Shown here piece after piece: positions 22,201-33,844 of a stretch of DNA of 64,000 bases. The number at the start of each line of letters is the position of its first letter. Position 1 is the first letter of the stretch. The DNA comes from Orychophragmus violaceus (taxonomy: Eukaryota; Streptophyta; Magnoliopsida; Brassicales; Brassicaceae), in assembly GCA_030180135.1 (NCBI GenBank), contig CM058237.1:43731126-43795125 (forward strand). The letters are read 5' to 3'. The notes below the pieces were generated by a model. It did not search any database and was not told the DNA's origin. It saw nothing but the letters and a program-made list of their open reading frames with translations. The translations under genes and the position numbers were made by a program.

Positions 22201-23132
22201 TTACAGTCTGTTAAGACTTGGCTCGAAAGTTGTTTTTCAATGAAAGACATGGGAGAAGCCGCGTATATTCTTGGAATAAGAATCTATAGAGATAGATTAA
22301 ACAAGTTGATTGGACTGTGTCAAGACACTTATATCGATAAAGTCTTACACAGGTTCAGAATGCAAGATTCCAAGAAGGGCTTCATACCAATGTCTTATGG
22401 CATAAGTCTCAGCAAGAAGCAGTGTCCTGAAACACCTGCTGAGCGAGAACGCATGAGTCGGATTCCCTATGCCTCGGCGTTGGGATCCATCATGTATGCC
22501 ATGCTCTGTACTCGTCCAGATGTTGCTTGTGCTTTAAACATGACTAGTAGATACCAATCGGATCCTGGTGAAAGTCACTGGACATCAGTCAAGAATATTC
22601 TGAAGTATTTGAGAAATACTAAGGATAAATTCTTGGTGTACGGAGGAAGTGATGAGCTGGTAGTAACTGGTTACACAGACGCAAGTTTTCAGACATACAA
22701 AGATGATTTCCGATCGCAATCTGGTTACATCTTCTGCCTGAATGGCGGTGCAGTCAGCTGGAAGAGTTCCAAGCAGGACACTGTAGCAGATTCCACAACT
22801 GAAGCTGAGTTCTCGCTGCTTCTGAAGCGGCAAAGGAGGCTGTTTGGATCAAGAAGTTCATTACTGAACTTGGTGTGATTCCTAGCATTTCTGAGCCGGT
22901 GGCTTTGTATTGTGACAACAATGGAGCCATTGCACAAGCACAAGATCACACCAGAAATCCAAACACATAGAAAGGAGATATCACCTTATCCGTGATATTG
23001 TGAATATAGGAGATGTGAAGATCAGCAGAGTCCCGACGGATGAGAATGTAGCTGATCCACTGACCAAGCCCCTCCCAAGGCCTAAGCATGAGTTGCACAC
23101 TGCTGCTGTAGGCATTAGATTTCTTAAGATAT
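19216..23132 (+). pseudogene. Copia-1 gag-pol, five or more breaks
   Basis: Domain order is that of Copia: Gag (UBN2 type, LNGSNFLEWYRNLRIVLKQE), zinc knuckle CHYCKEPGHWKRNC, protease WVLDTGCGAHIC, GAG-pre-integrase (LWHCRLGHINEKRIQKLH..CESC), integrase core (HTDVCGPM, FTDDFSRYGY, SDRGGEYLSQEF), RT (ARLVAKGFKQIHGIDYEETY, MDVKTAFLNG, LYVDDILL) and RNase H (TDASFQTYKDDFRSQSGYIF). Compared with Copia-2 it has a 1-bp deletion in gag near 19,674, a 36-bp deletion after the protease at 20,185, a TAA at 21,015-21,017, an extra T near 22,060, and a 1-bp loss near 22,810, with a short deletion near 22,940. The catalytic motifs survive, but the polyprotein cannot be made in one piece. Confidence 0.92.
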
Positions 23133-23959
23133 GATCTTGTTTTCAGTGGGAGTTATATTTGGTTTTTAGTTATGACTTGATGTTCGTAAAACATAATTTG
23201 GTTATGTTATTTTATTGAAATTGTTTCAGCATTATTTAATTGTGTTAATTAAATATATTGTCCCAAAGTAATTTATGACATTTTATAGGTCATCAAGTAT
23301 GTGACTTGATCATGAAACCCTATAAGCAATAAATGATATAAATTATAAATGGTCCCTGGTCGAGGTTGTTAAAATGGGACATTAACAACCACGTGAGACT
23401 AGTATGTGAGGTGACTGATGACTATGTTTCATGGAGTCATTAATAAGTGTATTAAAGTCAATCACATAGATATGTGTTAGAGAACACATGATCGGACTTG
23501 ACCCGTTAAATGAGAACTCTGCAAGATGTTATATGAGTGTCATAAGAGCTTCTCATAACGACTAAAGAGTATAGTCCTTAGACCTGAGTTCATCATTTTC
23601 TCTTACATATGGATTGGTCCGTCTTGACTTTGTCAAACGTCAACCGTAACTGGTGATTATAAAGACACTGATTAGGCGTATCATGAAATATGAAAGAGAC
23701 GTGGATGGAACAAGATGAGATTTGTACCTCCTATATAACATGAGTTAAATATATCTGGGCATATCGAAGATTTGATACTGGAAATGCGTGGCCGCGCTCA
23801 AACGAGGTGATTGTCAGTCGTTTGTTTTATCAGTACAAATCGGGATTCGATAAACGTGATCTAGCTTAATAAAGATGACACAGTTCTTGCCTTATGCTAG
23901 ATTGAGATATAGCTACAAAGGGATTAAAGGAATAGATGATTCCAGTACAAGTGGGAGAT
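23133..23959 (+). other. Copia-1 3' noncoding region with two polypurine tracts
   Basis: Right after the pol stop there is CAGTGGGAGTT (about 23,145), and at the LTR edge AAGTGGGAGATTG (about 23,949). The 0.8 kb between them is AT-rich with no ORF and is closely similar to 44,879-45,703 of Copia-2; 62,622-63,471 of Copia-3 is a diverged match. The second tract is the expected primer for plus-strand synthesis. Confidence 0.75.
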
Positions 23960-24638
23960 TGTTGGGAATGTCCTGAAATCTATTGTACTTGCTCTAAGTG
24001 AAAGTCGTATAGTCGAGATGAGACAATAACATAACACTAGGAAGTCATAACGCTTTGCTAGAAGCCACTTATGATCAATGAGTTGAGAACTCATTGCTAG
24101 TGTTATATGATCCTACAGGGTCACACACCTAAGCAAACTGGACGTTAAAGACGAGGTTGATCATTAATGTAATGATCTAGTGAATGCATATTTGATATGC
24201 ATTCGATATCAATATTCTGGGGCAGTGTCGATCGACACAAAGAGTGTGTCGATCGATGCAACTCGTGGATTACCAGATTAATTCGGTTTAATCGTTGGTT
24301 AATTCCGTTATGGTTTAAGTCGACATATATAAGATATATGGTCGACCTAAACTGTTTTTAACCGAACAGATAGCCACCAGAACTTGAAGAGAAACCTCCG
24401 AAGAGATTGGATCTCTATAGGCACTAGCATCCCTCCTGTTCAGTTCGTGTGCGTGTGGATACCTGTAGAGGCACATCATTTGAGGTGCTTCGCGATCTCG
24501 ATTATCTGCAAATCTTCCGCTGCAAACCACCAGGTAAATCTGAGATCCCATAGATTCAATTATATGAACCTTAGATCCTAGGCTCGGAATTCAGACTAGG
24601 GTTGCTAATCCTGATTAGAACTGCTAGAAATTCCTTCA
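23960..24638 (+). repeat. Copia-1 3' LTR
   Basis: TGTTGGGAATGTCC to CTAGAAATTCCTTCA, 679 bp. It keeps the full CGATCG pair (cores 24,229-24,234 and 24,250-24,255, centres 21 bp apart), 71 bp upstream of TATATAAG at 24,326-24,333. The TATA region sits in an imperfect palindrome bounded by GTCGAC at 24,319 and 24,341. Confidence 0.93.
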
Positions 24639-26975
24639 GATTGGTTATCTACTCCGGTGTTAGGCCGGGTAGACCGTATTATTGTGTGATTGTTTCTGTC
24701 CTTCGGTGTTGGGCCCGATAGATTGTGTTGATTAATACTTAATCCGGTACGGGACTGGGTAAGTTGGATGTGGATACCTATTCCGGTACGAGACCGGGTA
24801 AGTTTGGATGTGTTGATGAATGGTGCTAGGACTTGCAGGATAGCCTGGGTACTAGGTTGAGTTAGTATTACCACTTGACCTTATCGGTCTTGCGTGATGT
24901 CATAGAGTCTCAGCGAGTCTGATTGTTTAAATTATTGTTATTAAGACACAATAGGGTACGTTAGATCCCGCAAGTCTAGAGAGGACATTCCGATACTTTC
25001 TTCCCGATTGGATTCTTGGGAGATCCTGGTCATTTCACGTACCTTCGAGTAGTGGTTCTGGTTAGGTGTCAACCTACGGAGTGACGTCGGTAGGTGTGTA
25101 TTCCAGAGAAACGGGGTCATATCCTAGGGCCGGGCTGCATAGAAAATTTGCTTTCTAGGGATAGTCCGAGTCACCGCGTATCGATGGACAGAGAATGATG
25201 TCCTAGGTCGTAGGACTTTGTGTTTACGTCTAGGAGTCGTGGGAGTTATCATGGGATAGCTAAGTGTTCCCATGGAAGTTTAAGGAGCGGTGACAAAAGA
25301 GTTTCAAGCCGTGTTCAAATATTCATGTATCAAACCGACCAGACATCGATAACCATGGAGAGCGGTAAGATGTTATGTCCTTGTTGGAAATGTATGAATA
25401 AGAAATTTATTCCAGTTGAGACGGTTTGTCACGTCACTTGTTGAATAGAGGATTACACCGCATTATTATATATGGTATCAACACGGAGAAGGTTATAGTA
25501 GTGGACATGATGCAGGAAGTAGTAGTAGCAATGTTTAGCATGAAAATGAATTACTTGTTAATAATGATCAATTTGGTTGTTACAGGGAGCATAATTATCA
25601 TGAGCATGATAGGTTGCATGAAATGGTAACAAATGCATTTCATGAAGCAATAAATACAGATCATAATGATTTTGAATCACCCAACTTAGATGCCAAACAA
25701 TTTTATGATCTGCTAGACGCATCAAATCAGCCCCTCTATGATAGTTGTAGAGAAGAGTTGTCAAAATTATCGTTGGTAGCTAGGATGATGACCTTTAAAA
25801 CTAATCATAACTTAGCTGAGGTTTGACTGGATGACTGAGCAGATCTTCTTAGCATCCCCGCCAGCAGACCTGGCTACACAGCCTCCACCGCCGGTAGAGC
25901 CGGCCGCACCTTATCCCGGTAATGTGCAGCCACCTTATGATCACATGACGGTCGAGCAGCTTCAGGAGAAGCTGGGCCGAGAGACGCTCCCGAGACTACA
26001 TCCCGACAGACCACCAAACACATTTTGGTAAGAATAATGTTTTTAATATCCATTAATTTATTGTTCCTAACGTTTTTGACACGATCAAAGGTTATTTTGC
26101 GGAGCCGCACTGTAATTGGAGTCAGACGAATCAAACTACCAGATATACGTGGCTCAAATGCTTTGCGATAATTTTATTTTAATTTTAATTTTTTATATTT
26201 TTTTATTTAATTATAAAAATTAATTTTTTTTTCTATTTACAGCAAAAATGGCACTGGGAGCTTGTCCACCATGGGGCGGGTAAAAGTAGCTTTCTGGCAG
26301 GAAGCTAAGCTCCTAATTAACGGTACTATTTCAGACTGGAAGATGAATGGGTGGATGGTGGTTGGCGATGCTGCACAGCCGCTATATATTTCAGTCGCTG
26401 TTTGGAACGATTTGGTCGCCTTCTAGAGGGACCCTCATTCCGTCTCTCGCTCCACAAAGTGCTCGGCATCCCAGATGATCGTAGGACACGATGGTCATCT
26501 GCCAATGCCTCATACATCCGACTAAATGTCTTTTGCGGGAAGACGTTTACATATGGTATGAATTTTTATTATAATATTCTTTTTTTCTTAATTATTTACA
26601 AATTTTTATAACTAATATAACATTTTATCTATTTATAGGCTAAGGACGGAGAGCTCCCGTCTATGACGGACCTCTTCGAAGCTACTAATCAGAACAAAGA
26701 TGGTCAGTTTGTGAGTCCCCATGCCGAGCACAAATACAACGAAGTGACATCGAGAGTCACATATCAAGAGACGCAGCTTTCGCAACAGCTGCCACCGGGA
26801 GGTACTCCGATCCAAGATAAACTGACCACCCGAGAGAACGATGAGATTTACACGGAGATAATTTTATTTCTTGTTTTGTTTATTTAATTTTTTTTGCAAA
26901 TAATTGTTCATATAATAACATATTATTGGTTTATGTAGGTCTCTCCGAGGAAGAAAGGACGAAACCTTGGCATGA
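24639..26975 (+). repeat. Tandem array unit A, copy 1
   Basis: First visible copy of block A, matching 36,346-38,785 (copy 2) over nearly all its length and 40,931-41,595 (copy 3) over its first 650 bp. The first 650 bp carries four imperfect repeats of the type CTCCGGTGTTGGGCCGGGTAGA / TCCGGTACGGGACTGGGTAAG. The remainder is the transposase pseudogene listed separately. The block is cut on the left by Copia-1 and on the right by the Tat Gypsy at 26,976. Confidence 0.8.
25285..26975 (+). pseudogene. Chimeric CACTA transposase pseudogene, copy 1
   Basis: The first part (CPCWKCMNKKFIPVET, then RLHEMVTNAFHEAINTDHND.., FYDLLDASNQPLYDSCREELSKLSLVARM) is the N-terminal transposase-associated region of TNP2/TNPD proteins. 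It passes without the catalytic region into a Ptta/En/Spm-type protein (PF03004-like): LGRETLPRLHPDRPPNTFW / GT donor, VFDTI.GYF..NWSQT..TWLKCFA, intron, QKWHWELVHH.., then AKDGELPSMTDLFEATNQNKDGQFVSPHAEHKYN. Spliceosomal borders are seen at 26,030, 26,242 and 26,638. About 79 bp including an acceptor is missing near 26,070 relative to copy 2. Stops and frameshifts abound. Confidence 0.75.
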
Positions 26976-27500
26976 TGTTGGAGGTGGGTTTAGCACCCCT
27001 TTGTGGCCCGGCCCAATAGCTAAAACGGTCCGAAGAAGATCCAGCCCAAGCGGGATGATGTCGGCCCATTGCGAAGTAGCACGGCGACAACAGGGCAGCT
27101 CGGCGTCAATATCGCGACCGACCTGCATGGAAAAAGTAAATGTGTTAATTTAACATATTTACAAAAGAAAAGAAGATAAACGCAAATCCTGGAAAAGAAA
27201 ACATAATCTAGATTAGTTCGGATTTTGTAAATAATATCAGAGAGAATCTAGGGAAAAACCCTAGATCCTCTGCTATAAATATCTTTCCACTGCGCAGGAA
27301 AAGAATAAGTTCACAACGCATACTTTTGTACTAAAACCCTAGAGCTAGCGAGGCTACCCGATTTCGGCTCTTGTTCTAAGAAGACTAGATTTTCGGTCTA
27401 TATTTTTTATTGCCTTTCAATACTTTAATCTTTATTATCCAAGTCCCTTATTTTCTGATCAGTTCATTAAATTGATCTTTGTGGATTCTCTAAATCAACA
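26976..27500 (+). repeat. Tat Gypsy 5' LTR
   Basis: TGTTGGAGGTGGGTTTAGCACC to CTCTAAATCAACA, 525 bp, ending exactly at the primer site. A TATAAATA box lies at about 27,281. It contains about 85 bp absent from the 3' LTR. Confidence 0.88.
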
Positions 27501-27540
27501 ATTGGCGCCATCTGTGGGGACTTTCGATTAACTAAAGGAA

Positions 27541-29896
27541 AGATCGGCATGACAGAAACACCGCTCTTATCGCAAGGGACATGAGGAATCAGCAACGCAG
27601 GCGAAATCCCCCCGTCATCAACGCAGCAGGAGAAAAGCGGACCTAGTCCAATCCATCCCAGCAAGGTGACGAAGCCCGAAACAGACCAGCACACTTGGGA
27701 TAGCAAGATAGCGCGCCGACCGCAGGAAACCCGAGCGCCCTGACCACACCTGGGCAAAACCAACTCGAGCAGTGGTCGCAACTACCACTATGTGCACAAA
27801 CGATGCAACGCCACCAGCGAGATCAGCACGCACGCTGAACGCAGCGACACCGACCAACAGAGTTGGGAGTCAAAACACGATGGAGATTCTCCACATGCTC
27901 CTAGACCGAGTAGAAAGCATGGACAAAGCAGCAACCGAGCGCATCACCGCGATTGCTAACCAACGAGCCCTGCTCCAAGAAAACTTGCTCGAACGTTTGA
28001 AATGAAACCGCAACGGAGCGAACCCGGAGCAGATACCATCTATCAACCGGAGCCTTTTTCCTGAAGCTCCTCAGACGATCATCGGATTGGTATTAAACCC
28101 GGAAGGTAGCATATCCAACCCGGCCAACTCGGCGTCGATATCCAATAATCAGCACATGACTACACTGAGTAAAATCCAAGAGTTAAGCTCTAAAGTCCAT
28201 CGCGTGGCCAGCTCGGCACCTGAACTTGATCGTGTGTTGGAACAGTCCCAGCAAACACCCTTCACGGACCGAATAATGAACGCAAAAGTCCCGCGCAATC
28301 GAAAAGGTCAAGATTCCATTCTAAGAAGGAAATTCGACCCTAGCAAGTTCATGAAAACTTTCATGATAGCGATGGGTCAAAATCGATTCACGAACGAGGA
28401 AAGAGATCCCGGGTACTGCCAACACTTCGTGGAAAACCACTGAGGGACGACCCTTCCCTGGTTTTCGCGACTTAAGGTAGGATCGATCGACATCTTTCAC
28501 CAGCTCTCGGAGATGTTCCTCTAACACTACTCTTTATACATAACCCCGAGTCATCATACGCCGATCTATGGGACCTCGAAAAAAGCAAGATGAGCCCTTG
28601 CGAGAGTTCATCGACCGATTCAAGGAGGTCTTATCCAAGATAAACGTGGATGACAATGCGGCTAGAGGAGCACTTCAGAAAGGTTTATGCTATAACTCAG
28701 ACTTCAAAAAGGACCTGATGCTTAATAAGCCCACGTCCTTAGAAGATGCGTTACACAGAGCGGTAGTGTTCATCGAGCTGGAAGAAGAGGACTCCATGCT
28801 CTCCAAAAGCATGTTGGCTCGGTCAAGAAAGCCTCCACGTCAAATGAAAAACCGAAACCCGATCTTCAGGACAATAAGAATGGAAATGCACCTTCGACCT
28901 TCGTCGTCGGCAGCACATCGCAAGGATGGAACAAGTATGTTCGTAACCAGCCACGATCTGAGGACGGTAACGATGACCGACCATACTGTGAGTATCATAG
29001 GAAGCACTCTCATGACACCGCGTCGTGCCGAAACTTGGCCGAGTACTTGTTGGACCAGTACCGCAAAGGGAAGATAGTCAACCCCGAGCGAGGTGGTCAA
29101 CGACCTAAAAATAACGACAACGGGCAAGAAAATCAAAGGGAAACCCCCGCCCAAGAAGCAGAGCAGTAAGAGAATCCCCCATAAATGGAGCCCAACGGGC
29201 GTCCTTGGGATGAAGATGACGAGGGCCGAGCTGCACCGCAACCCCATCGCAGAATCAACATGATAATGGGCGGTCTACAACTGTGTTCGGATTCGGTGCG
29301 ATTGATCAAGAAGTACGGCCGAAAGTCTTCAGCGATTAAACGTCACCCACTCCCCATCGAAGAAGGTATACCCCTTTCGTTCACAAAAGCCGACGCACTC
29401 GGAGTAGACGTGCCGCATAATGATCCCCTGTTCATCAATATCCTAATCAGAGATTGCGAGATATCCCGCGTTCTACTTGATTCGGGAATCTCGGTCGATG
29501 TGATCTTCAAAGAAACATTTGAGAAAGCAGAATTAAAAAAATTGCGAGTCAAGCCAAAGGTGCCACCACTAACTAGATTCGATGGCGACCAAACCATGAC
29601 GATATGGCACGGTAAAACTCCCAATTTACGTTGGCGGAATGGCAACCATTACAAAATTCGTCATCCCCGATAGACCAGCTATATTCAATGCAATCTTGGG
29701 AACACCTGAGCTACATGCATTGAAGGCAGTCGCTTCGAAGTACCATCAGTGTATAAAATTCCCGACTCCAAACGGAGTCCATACGCTCAGAGGAGATCAG
29801 ACCACTTCGAGGTTATGCTTCATAAGCGAGCGAAAACTCCCTCATCCCTCTGAGCCCAAAGGGAAAAAGAAGATCGTACCAGGACCACCACCATAA
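27541..29896 (+). pseudogene. Tat Gypsy gag-protease, broken
   Basis: Pieces in order: N-terminal Gag (MEILHMLLDRVESMDKAATERI, TGA at 28,003), then PFTDRIMNAKVPRN.. ..TLPWFSRLKVGSIDIFHQLSEMF, the retrotransposon gag domain, with a TGA at 28,441. After a frameshift comes QDEPLREFIDRFKEVLSKI. After another, a knuckle-like YCEYHRKHSHDTASCRNLAEYL. The protease segment reads HNDPLFINILIRDCEISRVLLDSGISVDVIF (active-site DSG), followed in a new frame by IPDRPAIFNAILGTPELHALKAV and YHQCIKFPTPNGVHTLRGDQ, which normally lie between protease and RT in Tat elements. Coding similarity stops at 29,896, just where RT should begin. Confidence 0.8.
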
Positions 29897-31029
29897 GGAA
29901 AGCTTCCGAGAGAGGCGAAGGTTATGTTTGCTTTTCCAGGATGAGCGCACCTCGGCAGGACCAGGCCTAGACTCTATATCACCGAACATCACGGCATAGC
30001 TGTTTTTTACGGTTTTTGCGCAAAAAAAAAAACTATTACCTTGTGTAATATGAACTAAGAACGGCTTGATCCTCCTTTTCGAGGTACGTAGGCAACTCTA
30101 CCCAGAGTTCAACCGTAAATCAATAAAAACAGACTTTTGTTGAAAAAACAAATTCTTGTCTCAAACAAACACCGACATCTTTGCCATATGCTCGACTCAA
30201 TCATATCCGCACAACAACGTGCAAGAACATTTGCCTTTACCATATGACCAAGACTCTGATCTTAAATGTATTGGCATAAGGAAAAGCCCGCTCCTTAACT
30301 CAGAAGGACAAAATAAGCTAACCTGTCTCGAACAACCGATCCCGAGTTAGGGATACAAAATTATTTCCAAGCCCCGCTCGACGAACCAAAACCGAGTCTT
30401 CACTCACGTAATCAAATTAAACCCTTCTTCAAGGTACAATCTTAAGCCGCGTTGTCTCCGAGAAAAACACTAAAAAAATCCGAGCTCTAAACTAAGACTT
30501 ATCAAACAGTCAAACCCCTTTTCTCAACAAATCCTTTAAGGATTTCGCAACGAAAAGATGATAACTCGGTTAAATCAACCCCCTTTCCATTTATTTCCTC
30601 GTTCACTCGAAAGTAAAGTCCTTTTAGGCCACTTCGATAAACAACGAGATGAACTCATCGCTATTCACTCTTGAAGTATTCACTCAGAGTATACAAAAAT
30701 AGTCCATAAGCGAAAGTAATTCCTCGCTAAAATAAACAGTCATCAATCCCAAAAGGCAAGAAATTTTCCGCCCTCACACGATCCTCACACGATCATCAAT
30801 AAAACGACTTCGCGAAAAATATAATTTTGTTCGGAAAAAGGGGGACATAGTCACCCCATAACCCCATAAAAGTTCTACAAAAAGGGGAGATCAAACCACC
30901 CCTAAAAATAAACGTACTACAACAAAACAAAATAAAAGCCTAGGCCAGCGGAGGGAGATCTTGAAATGGCTCGACCAGAGGAGCAGCCGGGGTTGAGGTA
31001 GGCAACATCTCGGGAGATCATGAAGAATT
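29897..31029. other. Noncoding interior of Tat Gypsy
   Basis: No RT, RNase H or integrase motif was seen in any frame. The stretch is mid-GC and rich in short C-runs, with a poly-A tract at 30,023. It joins the end of the protease region to the end of the antisense gene, and so marks where pol was lost. Confidence 0.6.
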
Positions 31030-33445
31030 TCATGTCACCGTGAGTGGAGCACCCTCGGGACTCTTCAGAGCCTCAACCACATCCATCGACATCACCTCAT
31101 TGTTGGTGCCGAACTCGTCAAACAAGGCAGCACCATCAACTTGAGAATTGTCAGACGGAGGTTGAAAGGAGCGAGGAGAAGGAGGATTGCAGTCGCGCAT
31201 CCTAAGCTGAACCGAGGAAATCACGAAAAAGTCATCGACGATGTCTGGAGCGTTGATCCGATCGACTTCCTCATCCCACTTTTTCTTCTCCGCCGTGAGC
31301 TCCTCAAAAACCTCTTCAGGAATGGTTATCCCCTGGTCTCGAAGTGATCGAAAAAAATTCAGGGTCCCAGAGTATTGGCTCAAGTTCATATACGCGTTTC
31401 TCTCAGCATCCTTCGTGGCGAACGCCTCCTTCAGCTCCTGAAGACAATATTCGTACTTTCGGAGTAAGGCACTACAACCGTTAATCAGTTCGCCAACCTC
31501 CGACGCCGCGATATTCTGCTTATTCCTCACTTCTTCGATTTGACGAAGCTTCTCCTGCGCCAGCTCGGCAAACATATTCTCCTTGAAACCTTTGAGCTCC
31601 TGCATAACAAAAAGTGTCAAAACAAAGGGGAAACACCAAAAGAAAAAGAATAAGCAAGAATTGAGAGATGTCGCAGTTCACATCCGGCTTGTGGCTTGGT
31701 CAACCGCACATGGCGGGATAGCGTCAAAGGAGATATTTCGGACCAGCTCCCCGCAGTAGCGTGCATCCGGTATCTTAAGCTTGTCCCCTCAAAGAACGAA
31801 GGACCTGTTCTTCCAGCTCTCGGAAGACTCACCAACCTTCGGGCGCTTACTCGCACCAGAACCCTCGGAGCGACCCGCTACTTCTGAAGATCTTTTCCTC
31901 GCCCCAGCAGGCGAAGCCAACGGTCCAGAAGGTTATGTAGCCGAAACTTGTTGAGCGTAGGAAGGAGGAAGAGTCTCTTTATCGGTCGAAGGAGCTTCCT
32001 CGACCGGACCGGTAGACCTCGAAGTCTTCCGAGTCAATTGAGAAGGAGGCTCCTCCAGCTCGTCCGCAACGGACAAAATCCCAGTCTTCTTCTTCGGAGA
32101 ACTAGTGCCATCGGCCGCTCTCTTCGACCTTAGCTCGGACGAACGCTTTTTAGCCTCCTCAGCCCTTTTCATGTCGGCTTCATCGGAGGCTCGGTTGTCT
32201 CCTCTCTTGGATTGCGACATAGGAGAAGAAAGTTGTTTAGCAACCGCATATTGGCTATATCCATCCGCCTTGCCGCTGTCGGAAGGTCTAGAGGTCTTCT
32301 TTGGATCGATCACCATACTCGGGATAACTTTCCTTGCTTTCCCCATTTGACTCTTCGGATGAGATGCTGCGGAAAGCAGTTCACAAGAATGAGAACAAAT
32401 AAAAAATGACAACACCGCGAGAGACAACAAAGCAACAATAAACCCACTGGTCTTCTTCGATTTAGTCTCTTCGGCTTCAGGTCAAATCTGCCAACCAAGT
32501 TCGGAAAAATTTCTGCCGACGCCGTTCAAATATTCCTGATTGAGTCGCTTTTGATTGAGACGATCTGAAAGATAAAAAAAACAATGGTCAAAGCCAATAG
32601 AAAGAAGTAATGCATACGATTGGCCGATAGGTCAACTACCAACAGAGAGGTTCCATTCGTTGACAACTAAGGCCGACGGATCATGAAACAAAAATTTGTC
32701 GATCTTGACAAAAAAAATTCTTCCTCTGGCAATTATAAGTCTTGCTAGTTTTAATACCAGTCCGCAACTTGTATTGCGGCCGAAGGTTAACCTGAATCCA
32801 TCCCGGTTTCTTCGTCACGATGTTCAGCTGGCCGAAACATTCGAACAGGTCGAACGTCAACGAAATTCCAAGAGATATACTAAGCTCGAGGATGCCGGTT
32901 AATTTAATAATACCAGCAAGATTCAGCTGGGTAAAAGCAATCATGAACCTCGCGCAAAACTCAACCAACACACTAGGAAATGGGAATCGGAGGTTCCCGA
33001 CGTGGAAAACCGACTCATACAAACAAGCAAAGTTCGGAGGAGAATCCCAAGGACGTTGCGAGTCGGAAGGCAAAAGAAATTTCCCTCTTTCACATCCAAG
33101 GAAGGTCTTTAGTAAAGATAGAGAGTCTTCGGTAGATAAGGTCGGCAAGATGCCGAAGTCATCATATGTGGCCTGCGGAGGAGCTACTTCTGTTTCTTTC
33201 CCTTTCGTGGATACCTTTTCTTTACCTCGGCCACGGGACGCCGCCCTCAATGAAAGAGGAACGTGTTTGTCAGATTGGTCGGTAGCGTCATCACAAAGAG
33301 ACACGGCCTGTCTCCGAGACAATTCTTGAACGAGGTTGACCGAATCCGATCTACGCTGCGAGGAAGAAGGGATGCTTTCCCCGTCAAAAGCACCAGCACT
33401 CACGATACTGGCAGAGTTTTCACTGGACTCGGCACGGATGCGCAT
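31030..33445 (-). CDS. Antisense gene of Tat Gypsy (gypsy-type transposon protein, PF04195-like)
   Basis: Several open segments on the strand opposite to gag line up as exons of one gene. Segment 1 (33,445-32,681): serine-rich start, then CLYESVFHVGNLRFPFPSVL and FCARFMIAFTQLNLAGII, matching the conserved YESVF..GLRFPL..F..LNLA core of the 'putative gypsy-type transposon' family. Segment 2 (about 32,430-31,933): basic, lysine/serine-rich (AEEAKKRSSELRSKR). Segment 3 (about 31,890-31,690): GDKLKIPDARYCGELVRN in one frame. Segment 4 (31,620-31,030): long coiled coil (FAELAQEKLRQIEEVRNKQ) ending with a stop. Extra antisense ORFs near the 3' LTR are known in Tat-lineage elements; their function is unknown. 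The splice model is not resolved, and segment 1 runs past its likely donor. Confidence 0.65.
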
Positions 33446-33844
33446 ATCGGCGAAGAAATTGACAAAGGCTAGAAAGATATAAAGACGAAAAAAATACGAG
33501 AGAGTTTATAAGGAGAAGGTACCTGAAAATTACTTCTGGTAGCGGATAGAAAAAGTGAAAGAAGGAGGCATTATTTATAGAAGTAAAGAGACGGGAGTCT
33601 TCTGAGGGACAAGTTTACCTCTCAACGGGCGCGAGCCTGCGACTTCCCAGCCCACGTGTCCCGGTACCATTGGACATGAAAGAAGCATCCTGTGTACGCG
33701 AAGCGCCGATAGCCACCTGGAAAAAGAGTTGACAATTCGAATTACAGATCTACGCTCGCACCGATTCAGCTAACCAGGCCAGACCGCTATTAAATTCGCC
33801 AACCTAAGCTCCGCTAAGTACGATGAATTGGGGGGCGAGCTTAC

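Larger units (their letters stand above)
17385..24638 (+). mobile_element. Copia-1 LTR retrotransposon
   Basis: Complete structure: 5' LTR 17,385-18,041, primer site TGGTATCAGAGC (18,043), long leader, gag-pol (19,216-23,132), about 0.8 kb of 3' noncoding DNA, polypurine AAGTGGGAG, 3' LTR 23,960-24,638. It is flanked by a perfect 5-bp target duplication GATTG (17,380-17,384 and 24,639-24,643). Removing it restores the sequence GTGGTGATTGGTTATCTACT that is intact at about 40,940. The two LTRs differ by eight substitutions I could count plus one 22-bp deletion. Coding damage makes it non-autonomous. Confidence 0.93.

Noticed and set aside
28481..28492. GATCGATCGAC in Tat gag as another CGATCG site
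   Set aside because: Single site without a partner at 20-22 bp; likely chance.
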